DNA from: Acidisarcina sp963790505
GTDB taxonomy: Bacteria; Acidobacteriota; Terriglobia; Terriglobales; Acidobacteriaceae
Assembly: GCA_963790505.1 (NCBI GenBank)
Contig: CAWBOT010000004.1
Location: 930,001-994,000 of the forward strand
Length of the DNA: 64,000 bases
Direction of reading: 5' to 3'
Of the stretch, positions 52,101 to 60,527 are shown piece by piece (the stretch's first letter is position 1; every line of letters begins with the position of its first letter). Below the pieces are notes generated by a model that worked only from the letters and a program-made list of their open reading frames with translations, searched no databases and was not told the origin of the DNA. Made by a program: the position numbers and the translations under genes.

Positions 52101-52235
52101 TCAGCTCAGCCAGAGATAGCAAGGCAGCACTCGTGCGCGATCTGCAGGCCCTCCTGCATACCGCTGCGTTTTCTCGCAAGAAACGATATCTGCCTTCAGG
52201 GAGTTTCCGCCGGGATTGATGACGAGAATGTTCAT
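52101..52235 (-). pseudogene. Remnant of an acetate-kinase-family N terminus
   Basis: On the minus strand, an ATG at 52235 begins MNILVINPGGNSLKADIVSC, which matches the phosphate-binding N terminus of acetate/propionate kinases (N-x-G-x-x-S-L-K). Resemblance is lost after about 25 residues, and the frame ends after 44 codons, whereas the enzymes have about 390 residues. It is therefore a fragment, not a working gene. It lies in the 700-base stretch between the terminator and tRNA-Lys. Confidence 0.55.
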
Positions 52236-52427
52236 ATGCTTCTGATTTTTTGTGTGCCTAAGAAAAGAAGATGCCAATGGCTGCTTCCTCGATATCATGG
52301 GATGCCGTTTCAGGCGAATTGAATGTTCGCCTTTATTGCGCCTAGGATGGACTTTATTAATCCGAATTCCGTAATTGCTTTGCCAGTTAACCCGATTCAG
52401 GACGACGCCGGCGAAGCGCATCGTAGG

Positions 52428-52538
52428 CCCCTGATTCCTGGCGTGGGCCTCATTTTCAATCGGATACTTCCGCTTATCAGGTTCCGCCAAAGATTTTGCA
52501 GGGATAGCTTTTCGTGCGGCAGTCGACAGTTTCGTCAT
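52428..52538 (-). pseudogene. Remnant of a small KYPIE(D/N)xAHARN-type protein (DUF6582-like)
   Basis: A minus-strand segment from ATG 52538 encodes MTKLSTAARKAIPAKSLAEP followed by DKRKYPIENEAHARN. This closely matches the N terminus of a widespread family of small bacterial proteins of the DUF6582 kind. After about residue 36 the frame continues with unrelated residues and runs into the acetate-kinase remnant, so only the N-terminal part survives. The family role is unknown. Confidence 0.5.
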
Positions 52539-52726
52539 TTCTCACCTCGTTGCCCTGGGTTAAGACTCAGTCCAGCGGCTGAAACGGCTTCCTGAAATTA
52601 AGGAGACCGTTCGCAATCGCTATCATGCGAGAGATGGATTGCACGTTCAGATATTGAGATAGAGGCGAGTCACTTCTTTACGCTGGAAAGGCTCACGCGA
52701 CCCAATGAATTAGGTCTTTCAAATGA
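52539..52726. other. Non-coding stretch next to tRNA-Lys
   Basis: 188 bases between the DUF6582-like remnant and the tRNA 3' end, part of a gene-poor stretch of about 700 bases. No gene, terminator or repeat of the tRNA end was found. Confidence 0.4.
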
Positions 52727-52802
52727 TGGTGGACGCGGGTGGAATCGAACCACCAACCTGTCGATTAAGAGTCGAATGCTCTGCCAGTTGAGCTACGCGT
52801 CC
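52727..52802 (-). tRNA. tRNA-Lys (anticodon CTT)
   Basis: A 76-base tRNA. The acceptor stem GGACGCG pairs with CGCGTCC, followed by A-CCA encoded in the DNA. The D arm is TAGCTC...GAGC; the anticodon loop CTCTTAA carries CTT; the T arm is GGTGG-TTCGATT-CCACC. The outermost anticodon-stem pair is a T-C mismatch; the other four pairs are intact. It decodes AAG. Confidence 0.93.
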
Positions 52803-52891
52803 AGTCGGCGATCCGCGTTTCGCGGGCGACAATGCGGCGGGTTGCGAGGACTGATCTTCTTGTGTGGGCAGAAGAAGAAATCCCCTCACAA

Positions 52892-52900
52892 ATCATAGCA
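52892..52900 (-). promoter_or_regulatory. Candidate extended -10 promoter for tRNA-Lys
   Basis: TGCTATGAT on the minus strand is a good extended -10 (TGn plus TATGAT) about 90 bases upstream of the tRNA 5' end. No strong -35 is seen. Confidence 0.35.
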
Positions 52901-52956
52901 TTGAATGACGGGATTCAGAACGAAACATGAGTGCGAAACAGCATCGGGCGTATGGC

Positions 52957-54654
52957 CTAGAAGGTGAATGAAACTCCACCGCGGACGGAGCGATCAGCCT
53001 GGGCAAAATAGAGCGTACTCCCGTCTGTTGTAAGAAATGGACGGTAGCCCTCGGCGAGCAGGTTTCTGACGTCGACCAGCGCTTCAACGCCGTTCGGTAT
53101 GAGGTGCCAGCAATGTAGCGGCTGGCGAAGAATGATGCTGAGGTAGGCGTCTGGCGAGTTCACGTCATAAGGAGCAACGGCGGTGACCGTATCAGAGGGC
53201 TGCCAGCGGTAAGAGGCGCTCCAATGGGTTCCCGTCTGGGCCACCCTGCCGCTCAACGCTACGGAGTACATCTGCGTGCGCCGCGGCTTCAGCGTGGTCA
53301 ATCCTCCCTCGAGGCTTGCAGGAAGCGCAAATGCCGGCATGGTGAGCGCGTCACCGTCGGCAAAGCCGAGGGTCAGCCACATCTGCTGGTGGATCCGCGT
53401 CTTCACGTCGGCGATCACGCCTTTGGTCGTGTAGTCACCTCCAGCGACATTGAGCAACTCGGTCACCGGATCGTAGATCACATATCCGCTGTTCAGGTCG
53501 GCAGCCGACAAGGTGCCCCCGCCATTCACCACCGTATTGGCAATGCGGTCGCGATAGACGGCGACTTCGAAGCGGGTGCGCTCGCCGGTGCGTTCTACCT
53601 GGAATTTCTGATGCAGGCCACGCTCGACCTGCAACACCCCGGCGATCTCGGTGACCGAGGGCATTGCAGAGACCGACTGATCGACCTCGCTGGCTCGTTG
53701 CGCGTTCCGAGCCGTAGCGAAGTGATAGGACACAGCAGTGTCGCCGCCTCGCCAGGTCAAAGTGCCGAAGGGATGATTGGCTGCCAGGGTGTTGCTCCCT
53801 CGAACAGCCTCGAACTCATTGCCGACTTCCGCATCGAGGAAGGATGCCAGCTGCATCGTCTCCGAACTGCGCAGCACCATCGTCTGGATGCCTTGTTGGC
53901 TCGATGTCTGCTCCATGCCCGGAAGGTCCTGCACTGCGGCGACGGTGCGAAGCGTATTTCCCGGAGTTAACTGCCGCTCGTAGCCAACCAGTGTCTCCGC
54001 CGAAGCCACCGAAGCGGATTCGCTCGATCCAATGTCCGCGCGCAGAATCAGCCTGCGGTCGTTCTCTTTCGACCGCTCGATCTCAAAGGCATGATGCAGG
54101 CCACCCTCGCCAAACTCGTTGGCGCCCCCGCGCAGGATCACCCGGGCCTTGAGCACCGGCGCTGTATCCATATCGGAGACCACTACCAGCGGCCCATCTT
54201 CGAGCATTCGTAGCAGCGGCCGGTTCGCCGAGGAGCGCAGCGTCCACGCCCATTCATCGTCGGGCTCATCGACGCTGCGATGCTTGGCAGGCAGCCATTG
54301 GAAGGCCTCGACCACAGTGGAGAGGGTGAGATTGACGGCGGTGCGGCGGTGGGCCAGTACCTGCAGGTTTTCGCGCAGCGTGGGCAGAAATAGCGTTCCG
54401 GTGGCCTTCAGGTTGTAGGTGCCGGGAATCAGGTGGTTAAGCAGGAAGCGGCCGTACTCGTCGGTGAAGACTGTCGCCACGACAGAGGTATCTGGCCGAA
54501 GCAACTCAACCGTCGCGCCCGCCTGAGGCACACCTTGGCCGTCCCGCACTGTGCCGGTCAGAGCGGTAGGCTCGTCGAGGGCGTTCAGTGAGGCCGCGCT
54601 GACGGTGAGCAGCAGCGCAACGACAGTTCCGATTCTGGAGAATATTCCGGTCAC
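52957..54654 (-). CDS. Outer-membrane barrel with N-terminal carboxypeptidase-regulatory-like domain
   Basis: A 565-residue exported protein starting at GTG 54654. The signal peptide ends near SLNALD. Residues about 30-112 are a CarboxypepD_reg/Ig-like domain (ALTGTVRDGQGVPQAGATVELL, seen as TGTVRDGQGVPQAGA; then TDEYGRFLLNHL). Residues about 115-170 include a conserved-looking DEPDDEWAWTLRSS. The rest is beta-strand-rich and ends VRGGVSFTF with a terminal Phe, the outer-membrane barrel signature. It resembles TonB-dependent receptors of acidobacteria in layout but no plug domain is evident and it is half their length. Probably co-directional with the GWxTD gene upstream. Confidence 0.75.
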   Translation of the reverse strand: MTGIFSRIGTVVALLLTVSAASLNALDEPTALTGTVRDGQGVPQAGATVELLRPDTSVVATVFTDEYGRFLLNHLIPGTYNLKATGTLFLPTLRENLQVLAHRRTAVNLTLSTVVEAFQWLPAKHRSVDEPDDEWAWTLRSSANRPLLRMLEDGPLVVVSDMDTAPVLKARVILRGGANEFGEGGLHHAFEIERSKENDRRLILRADIGSSESASVASAETLVGYERQLTPGNTLRTVAAVQDLPGMEQTSSQQGIQTMVLRSSETMQLASFLDAEVGNEFEAVRGSNTLAANHPFGTLTWRGGDTAVSYHFATARNAQRASEVDQSVSAMPSVTEIAGVLQVERGLHQKFQVERTGERTRFEVAVYRDRIANTVVNGGGTLSAADLNSGYVIYDPVTELLNVAGGDYTTKGVIADVKTRIHQQMWLTLGFADGDALTMPAFALPASLEGGLTTLKPRRTQMYSVALSGRVAQTGTHWSASYRWQPSDTVTAVAPYDVNSPDAYLSIILRQPLHCWHLIPNGVEALVDVRNLLAEGYRPFLTTDGSTLYFAQADRSVRGGVSFTF

Positions 54655-54744
54655 TCTTACCCGTGATTTGCTCCTGGCCGAAGCTCCTTGAAGCCAAAAC
54701 TTACAAGGATTGGCCGCTCTAACGGCGGCCTTTCCAGCACTGCC

Positions 54745-56526
54745 TTATTCGACGGTAAACGGCACACTCTGCGCAAGCGTCTGTTTGGAGACGCTATCGT
54801 TCACCGAGATCTTGACCGAGTATTTCCCCGGCTGGAGGCTGGCCAGGGGCATGGTTTTTTCCACGGTAACCTGGTCTTGGTTGGCGCCCAGCGTCTTGCT
54901 GTCCTCAGAACTCGTTACGATCGGCTGGCTTGTCGCTGCATCGATGATTTCATACTGAATCGTGGCCGAGTTTTGACGGCTCTTTTCGTCAATTCCGAGA
55001 TTATAGACCTGCATCCAGAAATTCAACTTCTGGTCGCGCTTGAAAGCCGCCGGCGTAGCCGCCGTCTGCATCACTCGCGGCCGGATGTAGGTGTTCCCGA
55101 TAATGAAGTTGCCGGCGCCAATCTGCTTCGACGGTACCCGCTCCATTTTGTCCGCCAGGATCAGTGAAGATGCGGAAAGCTTATCTTCGTCGAACTTGGG
55201 CACCACAATGCCTTGCCCCCAGATGCCGACGTGGTCGGGGTTGTTCACGTCCTTGATGCCGATGTCGATACGGTAGCGCCCCGGACGCAACGGCAGCGCC
55301 TTCCAGTAGACCTTCGAGTTGTCCAGCACCTTGGCCATCAGTTCGCTGGGCTCTTCCACCGTCACGGTGTCCTCAAAGCTCTGCACGATCCGCCCGGTAA
55401 TCGTCGTCACCCGGCCCTGGATATTGACCACGCCCTTGGCAACGCCATCTTTGGTATTAAAGGTGATTTCGCGGTTCTTGATCTGCAGCGTGACCGGCAC
55501 CAGCACCGTGTCGTCGGTGACTTTGACGAAATCGGTGCGCACATCAAACGGGAAATACGGCCCGTTCAGGAGCTTGTGCTGGCTCATGTAGGCCTCGAGG
55601 TCGAGGTCCTTGAACTTGATCGGCGGCGGCGCCTGCAGTTTTGCGTAGAGCTCGATGCGGTCAAACTGCTTGCTCTGGTTCTGGGTCATCGTCGGGCCGG
55701 CGCCGAGTTGTTCCAGGCCGCCATTGAAGCGGTCGGCCTTCTTGGCCATGCCCATCGATTCCGCCTGGGTGAGCCCTGCGCCTGGAGTGTGCAACAGCGC
55801 ATCCTTCTCCGCCCGATTGATTGTCATGTGGTAGTCGCCGCACATGCAGGTATCGACAAATTCGATATCGATGTTGTCGCCGACGCCTTCCAGGTAGCGG
55901 TAATGCCAGATCTCAAACGGGAAGGTCGAGGTTTCACCGCCGCCTTCGTCCATCGAGCGGGTGTACATTCCGCCGCTGGGGTGGGAATCGATGCTGTCCG
56001 GTTTGCCGAACGAGATATACATGTGGCCGCGGTCCGTCTTCCATCCCGGTTTGCCGGCGGCGAAGTGCTCGTTCGAGTAAGCGATGCGGCGGTAATGCTC
56101 TTCGCGGAACTCGTTCTCCGGCGAGTCGGGATTCGGGTTGCGGCGCAACCAGAAGTTCTCGATAAAATTGTCCCGCTCCTCGTCGTTGCTCAAGCTCTTG
56201 AAGGCCTTGAGCTCCTGGTCGGTAATGATCCAGTGAACGTCCTCATTGACCCACTTTTTGTAGGGGCCCTTGAGTTCTTCTTTGACGTCGTGCTGCTGCT
56301 TGAATTTTTCCTTATCGGAGAGCTGCCGTTTTAGCGGGTCAGGTGTGGAATCCTGTCCAGACGCGTCGGCTGCGGGCGCCGTACTGCTCGAAGGCTGCTG
56401 CTGCCCCCAGCACCGCGGTCCGCCGCCGAGCAAAACCAGCCCCAGCGCGAGGACGAATAAATTTGCGGATGAGGAGAGGTGCTGCGGCAAATTCGATGGC
56501 GAACGGAACCGGATGGAATTCAACAT
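54745..56526 (-). CDS. GWxTD-domain protein
   Basis: A 593-residue exported protein with signal peptide ending near CWGQQ. Residues about 85-230 form the GWxTD domain: NFWLRRNPNPDSPENEF, GKPGWKTDRGHMYISFGKPD (seen as GWKTDRG) and FEIWHYRY, characteristic of Acidobacteriota and relatives. The following region (about 300-590) is beta-rich, with LNFWMQVYNLGID and ASLQPGKYSVKISVND as Ig-like strands. Function of the family is not established; envelope location is likely. The gene's leader region is shared with the divergent MacA-like gene. Confidence 0.88.
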   Translation of the reverse strand: MLNSIRFRSPSNLPQHLSSSANLFVLALGLVLLGGGPRCWGQQQPSSSTAPAADASGQDSTPDPLKRQLSDKEKFKQQHDVKEELKGPYKKWVNEDVHWIITDQELKAFKSLSNDEERDNFIENFWLRRNPNPDSPENEFREEHYRRIAYSNEHFAAGKPGWKTDRGHMYISFGKPDSIDSHPSGGMYTRSMDEGGGETSTFPFEIWHYRYLEGVGDNIDIEFVDTCMCGDYHMTINRAEKDALLHTPGAGLTQAESMGMAKKADRFNGGLEQLGAGPTMTQNQSKQFDRIELYAKLQAPPPIKFKDLDLEAYMSQHKLLNGPYFPFDVRTDFVKVTDDTVLVPVTLQIKNREITFNTKDGVAKGVVNIQGRVTTITGRIVQSFEDTVTVEEPSELMAKVLDNSKVYWKALPLRPGRYRIDIGIKDVNNPDHVGIWGQGIVVPKFDEDKLSASSLILADKMERVPSKQIGAGNFIIGNTYIRPRVMQTAATPAAFKRDQKLNFWMQVYNLGIDEKSRQNSATIQYEIIDAATSQPIVTSSEDSKTLGANQDQVTVEKTMPLASLQPGKYSVKISVNDSVSKQTLAQSVPFTVE

Positions 56527-56964
56527 AACGACTGGCTACTCCTGCTTCATCTGCATCCTTGATCTTAAGTCGTTCGCACCAGGGATTCAAGCTGCATTCA
56601 TTGAATTCCCTGTATTCCTTGTAATTTACCTAATCCCCCGGCGGGCTCGTCATTGTCTTCGTGGCCTGTGGCCGCGGATGCAGGCTGGCCTGTTATCATT
56701 TTCGTGAATCATCCGTGCATCTGGAACGCAGCCGGGCGTCTTCCCTTGGCCCATCCATGGCTGGCTGATTCGGGGCTGCCGCGGCTGCATTATTTTTCGC
56801 GATGCGGAACTCTCGAAGCGGCGCTTCCGTATGAAGCTCCAGGGAAGTTCTCGGTCGGCCCAGGTCTTTGGCAATAACCTCCCACCGAGGCTGAGTGTCC
56901 CGCCTCCGGTCGGGAGAGATCGGGCGAGAAACGCACTCTAGCAGACGGTTACAGGAAGATACAC
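56527..56964. other. Divergent intergenic region, no gene seen
   Basis: 438 bases between the GWxTD gene and the MacA-like gene. Small frames on either strand lack ribosome-binding sites and recognisable content. Promoters for both genes must be here, but none could be called with confidence. Confidence 0.4.
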
Positions 56965-58359
56965 GTGAAGAAGATTCTGATTGCAGTTGGAGTAGTAGTG
57001 GTTGCCGGCCTGTTGATCGGCCTGACCGTGATGCGCGCCCAATCCGGCTACACCAAGGTGATTGCCGGCAAAGTGGTCCGTCAGGATCTGTCCTCAGTCG
57101 TAAGCGGAACCGGCCAGATCAAGCCGAAGACATACGTGAATATCGGAGCCACCGCCTTTGGCCGCATTACCCACCTCTACGTAAAAGAGGGCGACAAGGT
57201 AAAGACCGGCGAGGTCCTCGCCACCGTCGAGAGTGTGCAGCCGGAAGCCAATGTCGAAGCGCAAAAAGCCGCGATTGCCGCTGCAAAGACAGACATTTCC
57301 TCCTACATCGCGGCCGAGAATACCGCCCAGGCCAACCTGGAGAAGTCGAAGGCGGATCTCGAACAAAAGAAGTTCGATTACGACCGATACACCTCGCTAT
57401 ATAACGAGAAGCTTGTCTCCAAGCAGGACTACGACGCCAAAAAGGCGGCTTATGACGTCGACGTTGCCACTGTGAATCAGAACGTCGCCGCTCTCGCCCA
57501 GGCCAAGGCGCAGACTGATTCCGCGCGCGGTCACCTCGGCACCCAGGTCGCCACGCTGCGCAGCAACGTCGATTCTCTGAATAAGACCGTTAGCATCGCT
57601 CCCTTCAATGGCATCGTCACCAACCTTCCGGTGCGCGAGGGCGAAACCATGATTGTTGGCATCCAGTCATCGGCAGGCTCAACCTTGATGACGCTCGCTG
57701 ACATGTCGGTCGTAACTGCCGAGGTCAAGGTGGATGAGACCGACATTGTCAACGTCTCGCTCGGCCAGACCGCCGATGTTAGCGTCGATGCCCTTCCCGG
57801 CAAGGTCTTCAAAGGCCACGTCACCGAAGTTGGCGACCAGGCGCTGCTGCGTTCGACTGGCGTCGCTACTAGCCAGACCACCAGCGGAACCGAGGAGGCC
57901 AAAGACTTCAAAGTCGTGGTCACTCTCGATCAAGTCTCCGGGCAGAACAACGACGAGCTGCGTCCGGGGCTCTCCTCGACCGCCAAGATCACCACGGCGC
58001 GCAAGCAAAATGCCCTCACAATTCCGATCCAGGCGCTCACTTTGTATACCCCGCCGGCCGTCGATGCTAAGGGGCACGTGACCACCGTCGCTGCCAGCAG
58101 CGGACCCGTCACCCCGCCTAAGCCGCAGCAGGGAGTTTTTGTCCTGCGCAAAGAAAGTGGGAAGCTTAAGGCTGTCTTCGTGCCTGTCACCACCGGTATT
58201 ACCGGCGCAACCGAGATTGAAGTGACCAGCGGTTTGCAGGCTGGGGATGAGATCGTTACCGGGACCTATCGCGTGCTTCGAGGGCTCAAGGACGGGACCC
58301 CGGTTAAAATCGATACCACCCCGGTCGTAGTCAAGGAAGCCGACTCCGGTACGTCATAG
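56965..58359 (+). CDS. MacA-like periplasmic adaptor (membrane fusion protein)
   Basis: A 464-residue adaptor. One N-terminal transmembrane helix (residues about 4-24) is followed by the biotinyl-lipoyl half-domain, a coiled-coil hairpin (about 95-200), the second lipoyl half around FNGIVTNLPVREGE, a beta-barrel domain (about 240-330), and a C-terminal membrane-proximal domain. Such proteins bridge an inner-membrane ABC exporter to an outer-membrane channel. GTG 56965 follows AGGAAG. Two Thr/Ser-rich inserts (about 290 and 370) are longer than in E. coli MacA. The ABC ATPase gene follows 46 bases on. Confidence 0.87.
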   Translation: MKKILIAVGVVVVAGLLIGLTVMRAQSGYTKVIAGKVVRQDLSSVVSGTGQIKPKTYVNIGATAFGRITHLYVKEGDKVKTGEVLATVESVQPEANVEAQKAAIAAAKTDISSYIAAENTAQANLEKSKADLEQKKFDYDRYTSLYNEKLVSKQDYDAKKAAYDVDVATVNQNVAALAQAKAQTDSARGHLGTQVATLRSNVDSLNKTVSIAPFNGIVTNLPVREGETMIVGIQSSAGSTLMTLADMSVVTAEVKVDETDIVNVSLGQTADVSVDALPGKVFKGHVTEVGDQALLRSTGVATSQTTSGTEEAKDFKVVVTLDQVSGQNNDELRPGLSSTAKITTARKQNALTIPIQALTLYTPPAVDAKGHVTTVAASSGPVTPPKPQQGVFVLRKESGKLKAVFVPVTTGITGATEIEVTSGLQAGDEIVTGTYRVLRGLKDGTPVKIDTTPVVVKEADSGTS

Positions 58360-58405
58360 GCGGGATTCTGCGGAACAACGGTTGCAGCGATATCAGGAGT
58401 AGCGA

Positions 58406-59170
58406 ATGGCCGTCCAAATGATCAGCGAAGTTGATGCTTCCAAGTCCGCGACCCACCCGCAAGGCGATGTCATCGTCCTCGAAGGCATCTGGCGCACCTA
58501 TGACATGGGTTCCGAGCAGCAGGTCAACGCACTGCAGGGCATCAACCTGACGATCCGGCACAACGAATATGTGGCCATCATGGGCCCCTCCGGTTCAGGC
58601 AAGTCGACGCTGATGAACATCATCGGCTGCCTCGACACTCCCAGCCGCGGCACTTATCGACTCAATAGTCACCTTGTCAGCGACCTGAACGACGACGAAC
58701 TCGCCCGTATTCGCAACCGCGAGATCGGCTTCGTCTTCCAGACCTTTAATCTTTTGGCCCGCGCCTCTGCGCTGCATAATGTCGAGCTGCCCCTTATCTA
58801 CAACGGAACGCCCGCCGCCGAACGCATCGAACGCGCAACCGCTGCGCTGCGCGCCGTCAATCTCGAAGCCCGCCTTCATCACAAACCCAACGAGCTCTCC
58901 GGTGGACAACGCCAGCGCGTCGCTATCGCCCGCGCCCTGATCAACCGTCCTTCGATCATCCTCGCCGACGAGCCTACTGGCAATCTCGACTCTAAGACCG
59001 GCGATGAGATCATGGCGCTCTTCGACGAGCTTCACCGTCGTGGCAACACAATCATCGTGGTCACCCATGAGCCCGACATTGCCGAGTTCGCTCACCGTAT
59101 CGTCCACATTCGCGACGGCGTCATCGCCTCCGATGTTCAGTCCTCACGGGTTCGCAAAGCCGGCGACTGA
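58406..59170 (+). CDS. MacB/LolD-type ABC transporter ATP-binding protein
   Basis: A 254-residue ATPase. Walker A GPSGSGKST, signature LSGGQRQRVAIARAL, Walker B ILADEPTGNLD and the switch VVTHEPDIAEF are intact. MacB/LolD-type ATPases power efflux or lipoprotein/peptide export across the inner membrane. Residues 1-25 are an extra N-terminal stretch. AGGAG lies 7 bases before the ATG. A permease subunit would be expected next, but the following gene is an AAA/Fis protein; the partner may be encoded elsewhere. Confidence 0.92.
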   Translation: MAVQMISEVDASKSATHPQGDVIVLEGIWRTYDMGSEQQVNALQGINLTIRHNEYVAIMGPSGSGKSTLMNIIGCLDTPSRGTYRLNSHLVSDLNDDELARIRNREIGFVFQTFNLLARASALHNVELPLIYNGTPAAERIERATAALRAVNLEARLHHKPNELSGGQRQRVAIARALINRPSIILADEPTGNLDSKTGDEIMALFDELHRRGNTIIVVTHEPDIAEFAHRIVHIRDGVIASDVQSSRVRKAGD

Positions 59171-59319
59171 TTACGCCCCCTCCACGGCACTCCCCGGAAT
59201 GCATTTCCTCCCGGCTTTCAACTCCTTCCCTAAACTGCCGATAACCTCAAGACGAGGCGGCCCTTCGGTCGTGGTGCGCGAAAGAGACTTCGTGCAACTC
59301 TGGAAAAGGGGGAAGGACG

Positions 59320-60420
59320 ATGGCACCGACTTCGACTTCGGGCGCAGATCAGGCGCTTTCGTCGCAACCCGCGGCCACAGCTAATATTCCCTCTCCCCAG
59401 ACTGGTCGCACCTCAGGCCAGACCTCCTCCTCGGTTTCGATGGCCTCGGCATCACCAGAGCTGGGTGAGAACCATCCCAGTATCCACGGATTCACAGGGC
59501 GCAGCCCGGTCATGCGTCAACTTATTGCGCAAATGCAGCGCGTGGCTCCGCATCTCACTATGGCGACGCTGGAAGGCGAGGAGGGAACCGGTCGAAGCCT
59601 GGCTGCCCGCGCCCTCCATGCCGCTGGGCCGGCAGCCAGCGGCCCATTTGTTTCTTGGCCGGCCGCTCACTTCTTCGCTTCCGACACTCGGCCGCAGGGA
59701 AGCGGCGCCTGGTCGGATGCCATCCTGAATCAGGCCCGCGGCGGTATGCTCTTCCTCGACCTCGTTCATCAGCTTTCAGCTGATCAGCAGGAGGCGCTTA
59801 CTGACTTCCTGCATTGCTTTGACGATCAATCGTTCGCATCTGGAGATCCTTTTCCGGCCCAGGTTGTCTTCTCCACCTCGCTATCGCTGCGCCACTCTCA
59901 CTTCGGCTTCCGCGAAGATCTGGCTTCGCGCATCTGCGCGGTCCGCTTCAGGCTGCCGCCGCTCAACGAGCGCCGGGAAGACATCCCTCTTCTCGCCCAG
60001 CTTTTTATTCAGCGCTTCGCACGGGTTTACGGCAAGCCAGTCCGCGGACTCGGCCCGGGAACTATCACTCCCTTGCTTCGCTATGCGTGGCCGCGCAATG
60101 TTCGCGAGCTCGAGGAGACGATCGCCGCTGCCGCACTGGCCACCGAGAGCCAGTGGATTCGCCCTATCGATCTTCCGCCCATGCCTGGCGGCAATACGCA
60201 CGGCCACTCTGCGGTTGCGGGAACTCCCGAGGCAAAGCCGGAACCAGGTCTGGACCTCGACAGCGCTATCCGCGATCATGTGGATCGGGTGCTTCGTCGC
60301 ACCCGGGGTAACAAGCTCCGCGCGGCGCAGTTGTTGGGCATCAGCCGTTCGACACTCTACCGCATCCTCGCCGCGCAGCCGGGCCACCGCGTATCCGCCG
60401 AAGATCCTATCGCCTCCTGA
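59320..60420 (+). CDS. Degenerate sigma-54-activator-like AAA domain with Fis-type HTH
   Basis: A 366-residue protein of NtrC-like layout without a receiver domain: a Ser/Thr/Ala/Pro-rich N terminus (1-50), AAA core (about 58-275), and a C-terminal Fis-type HTH (about 315-352, LRAAQLLGISRSTLYRIL). The core is degenerate: the Walker A appears as EGEEGTGRSL with Arg in place of the Lys, the Walker B as GGMLFLDLVHQ without the acidic Glu, and no GAFTGA loop is present where sigma-54 contact occurs. FREDLASRICAVRFRLPPLNERREDI (seen as REDLASRI, LPPLNERREDI) is still conserved. It is probably a DNA-binding regulator that no longer activates sigma-54. AAGGA precedes the ATG. Confidence 0.8.
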   Translation: MAPTSTSGADQALSSQPAATANIPSPQTGRTSGQTSSSVSMASASPELGENHPSIHGFTGRSPVMRQLIAQMQRVAPHLTMATLEGEEGTGRSLAARALHAAGPAASGPFVSWPAAHFFASDTRPQGSGAWSDAILNQARGGMLFLDLVHQLSADQQEALTDFLHCFDDQSFASGDPFPAQVVFSTSLSLRHSHFGFREDLASRICAVRFRLPPLNERREDIPLLAQLFIQRFARVYGKPVRGLGPGTITPLLRYAWPRNVRELEETIAAAALATESQWIRPIDLPPMPGGNTHGHSAVAGTPEAKPEPGLDLDSAIRDHVDRVLRRTRGNKLRAAQLLGISRSTLYRILAAQPGHRVSAEDPIAS

Positions 60421-60471
60421 TATCTGACCGCTCGCTGACCACACCGCGTCGGGTCGGTTGCCCGTCAAAGC

Positions 60472-60501
60472 AAAGGAGCGCCCCATTGGGACGCTCCTCT
60501 T
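60472..60501. terminator. Bidirectional terminator between convergent genes
   Basis: GGAGCG (60475-60480) pairs with CGCTCC, and an inner CCC pairs with GGG around ATT, with one mismatch. T-rich flanks lie on both strands (TCTT on plus, CTTTGCTTTG on minus). It separates the AAA/Fis gene from gdhA. Confidence 0.65.
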
Positions 60502-60527
60502 GCGAAGATGCCTGATCCTGGAACGAT

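Noticed and set aside
52727..52802. Attachment-site duplication of the tRNA-Lys 3' end
   Set aside because: No second copy of the tRNA end was seen by eye in the adjacent remnant region, so an integrated element cannot be claimed.
55213..56334. 373-codon plus-strand frame opposite the GWxTD gene
   Set aside because: Shadow of a well-supported gene, with no recognisable motif.
56653..56877. 74-codon plus-strand frame in the GWxTD/MacA gap
   Set aside because: No ribosome-binding site, no family resemblance, Trp/Pro-rich random-looking product.
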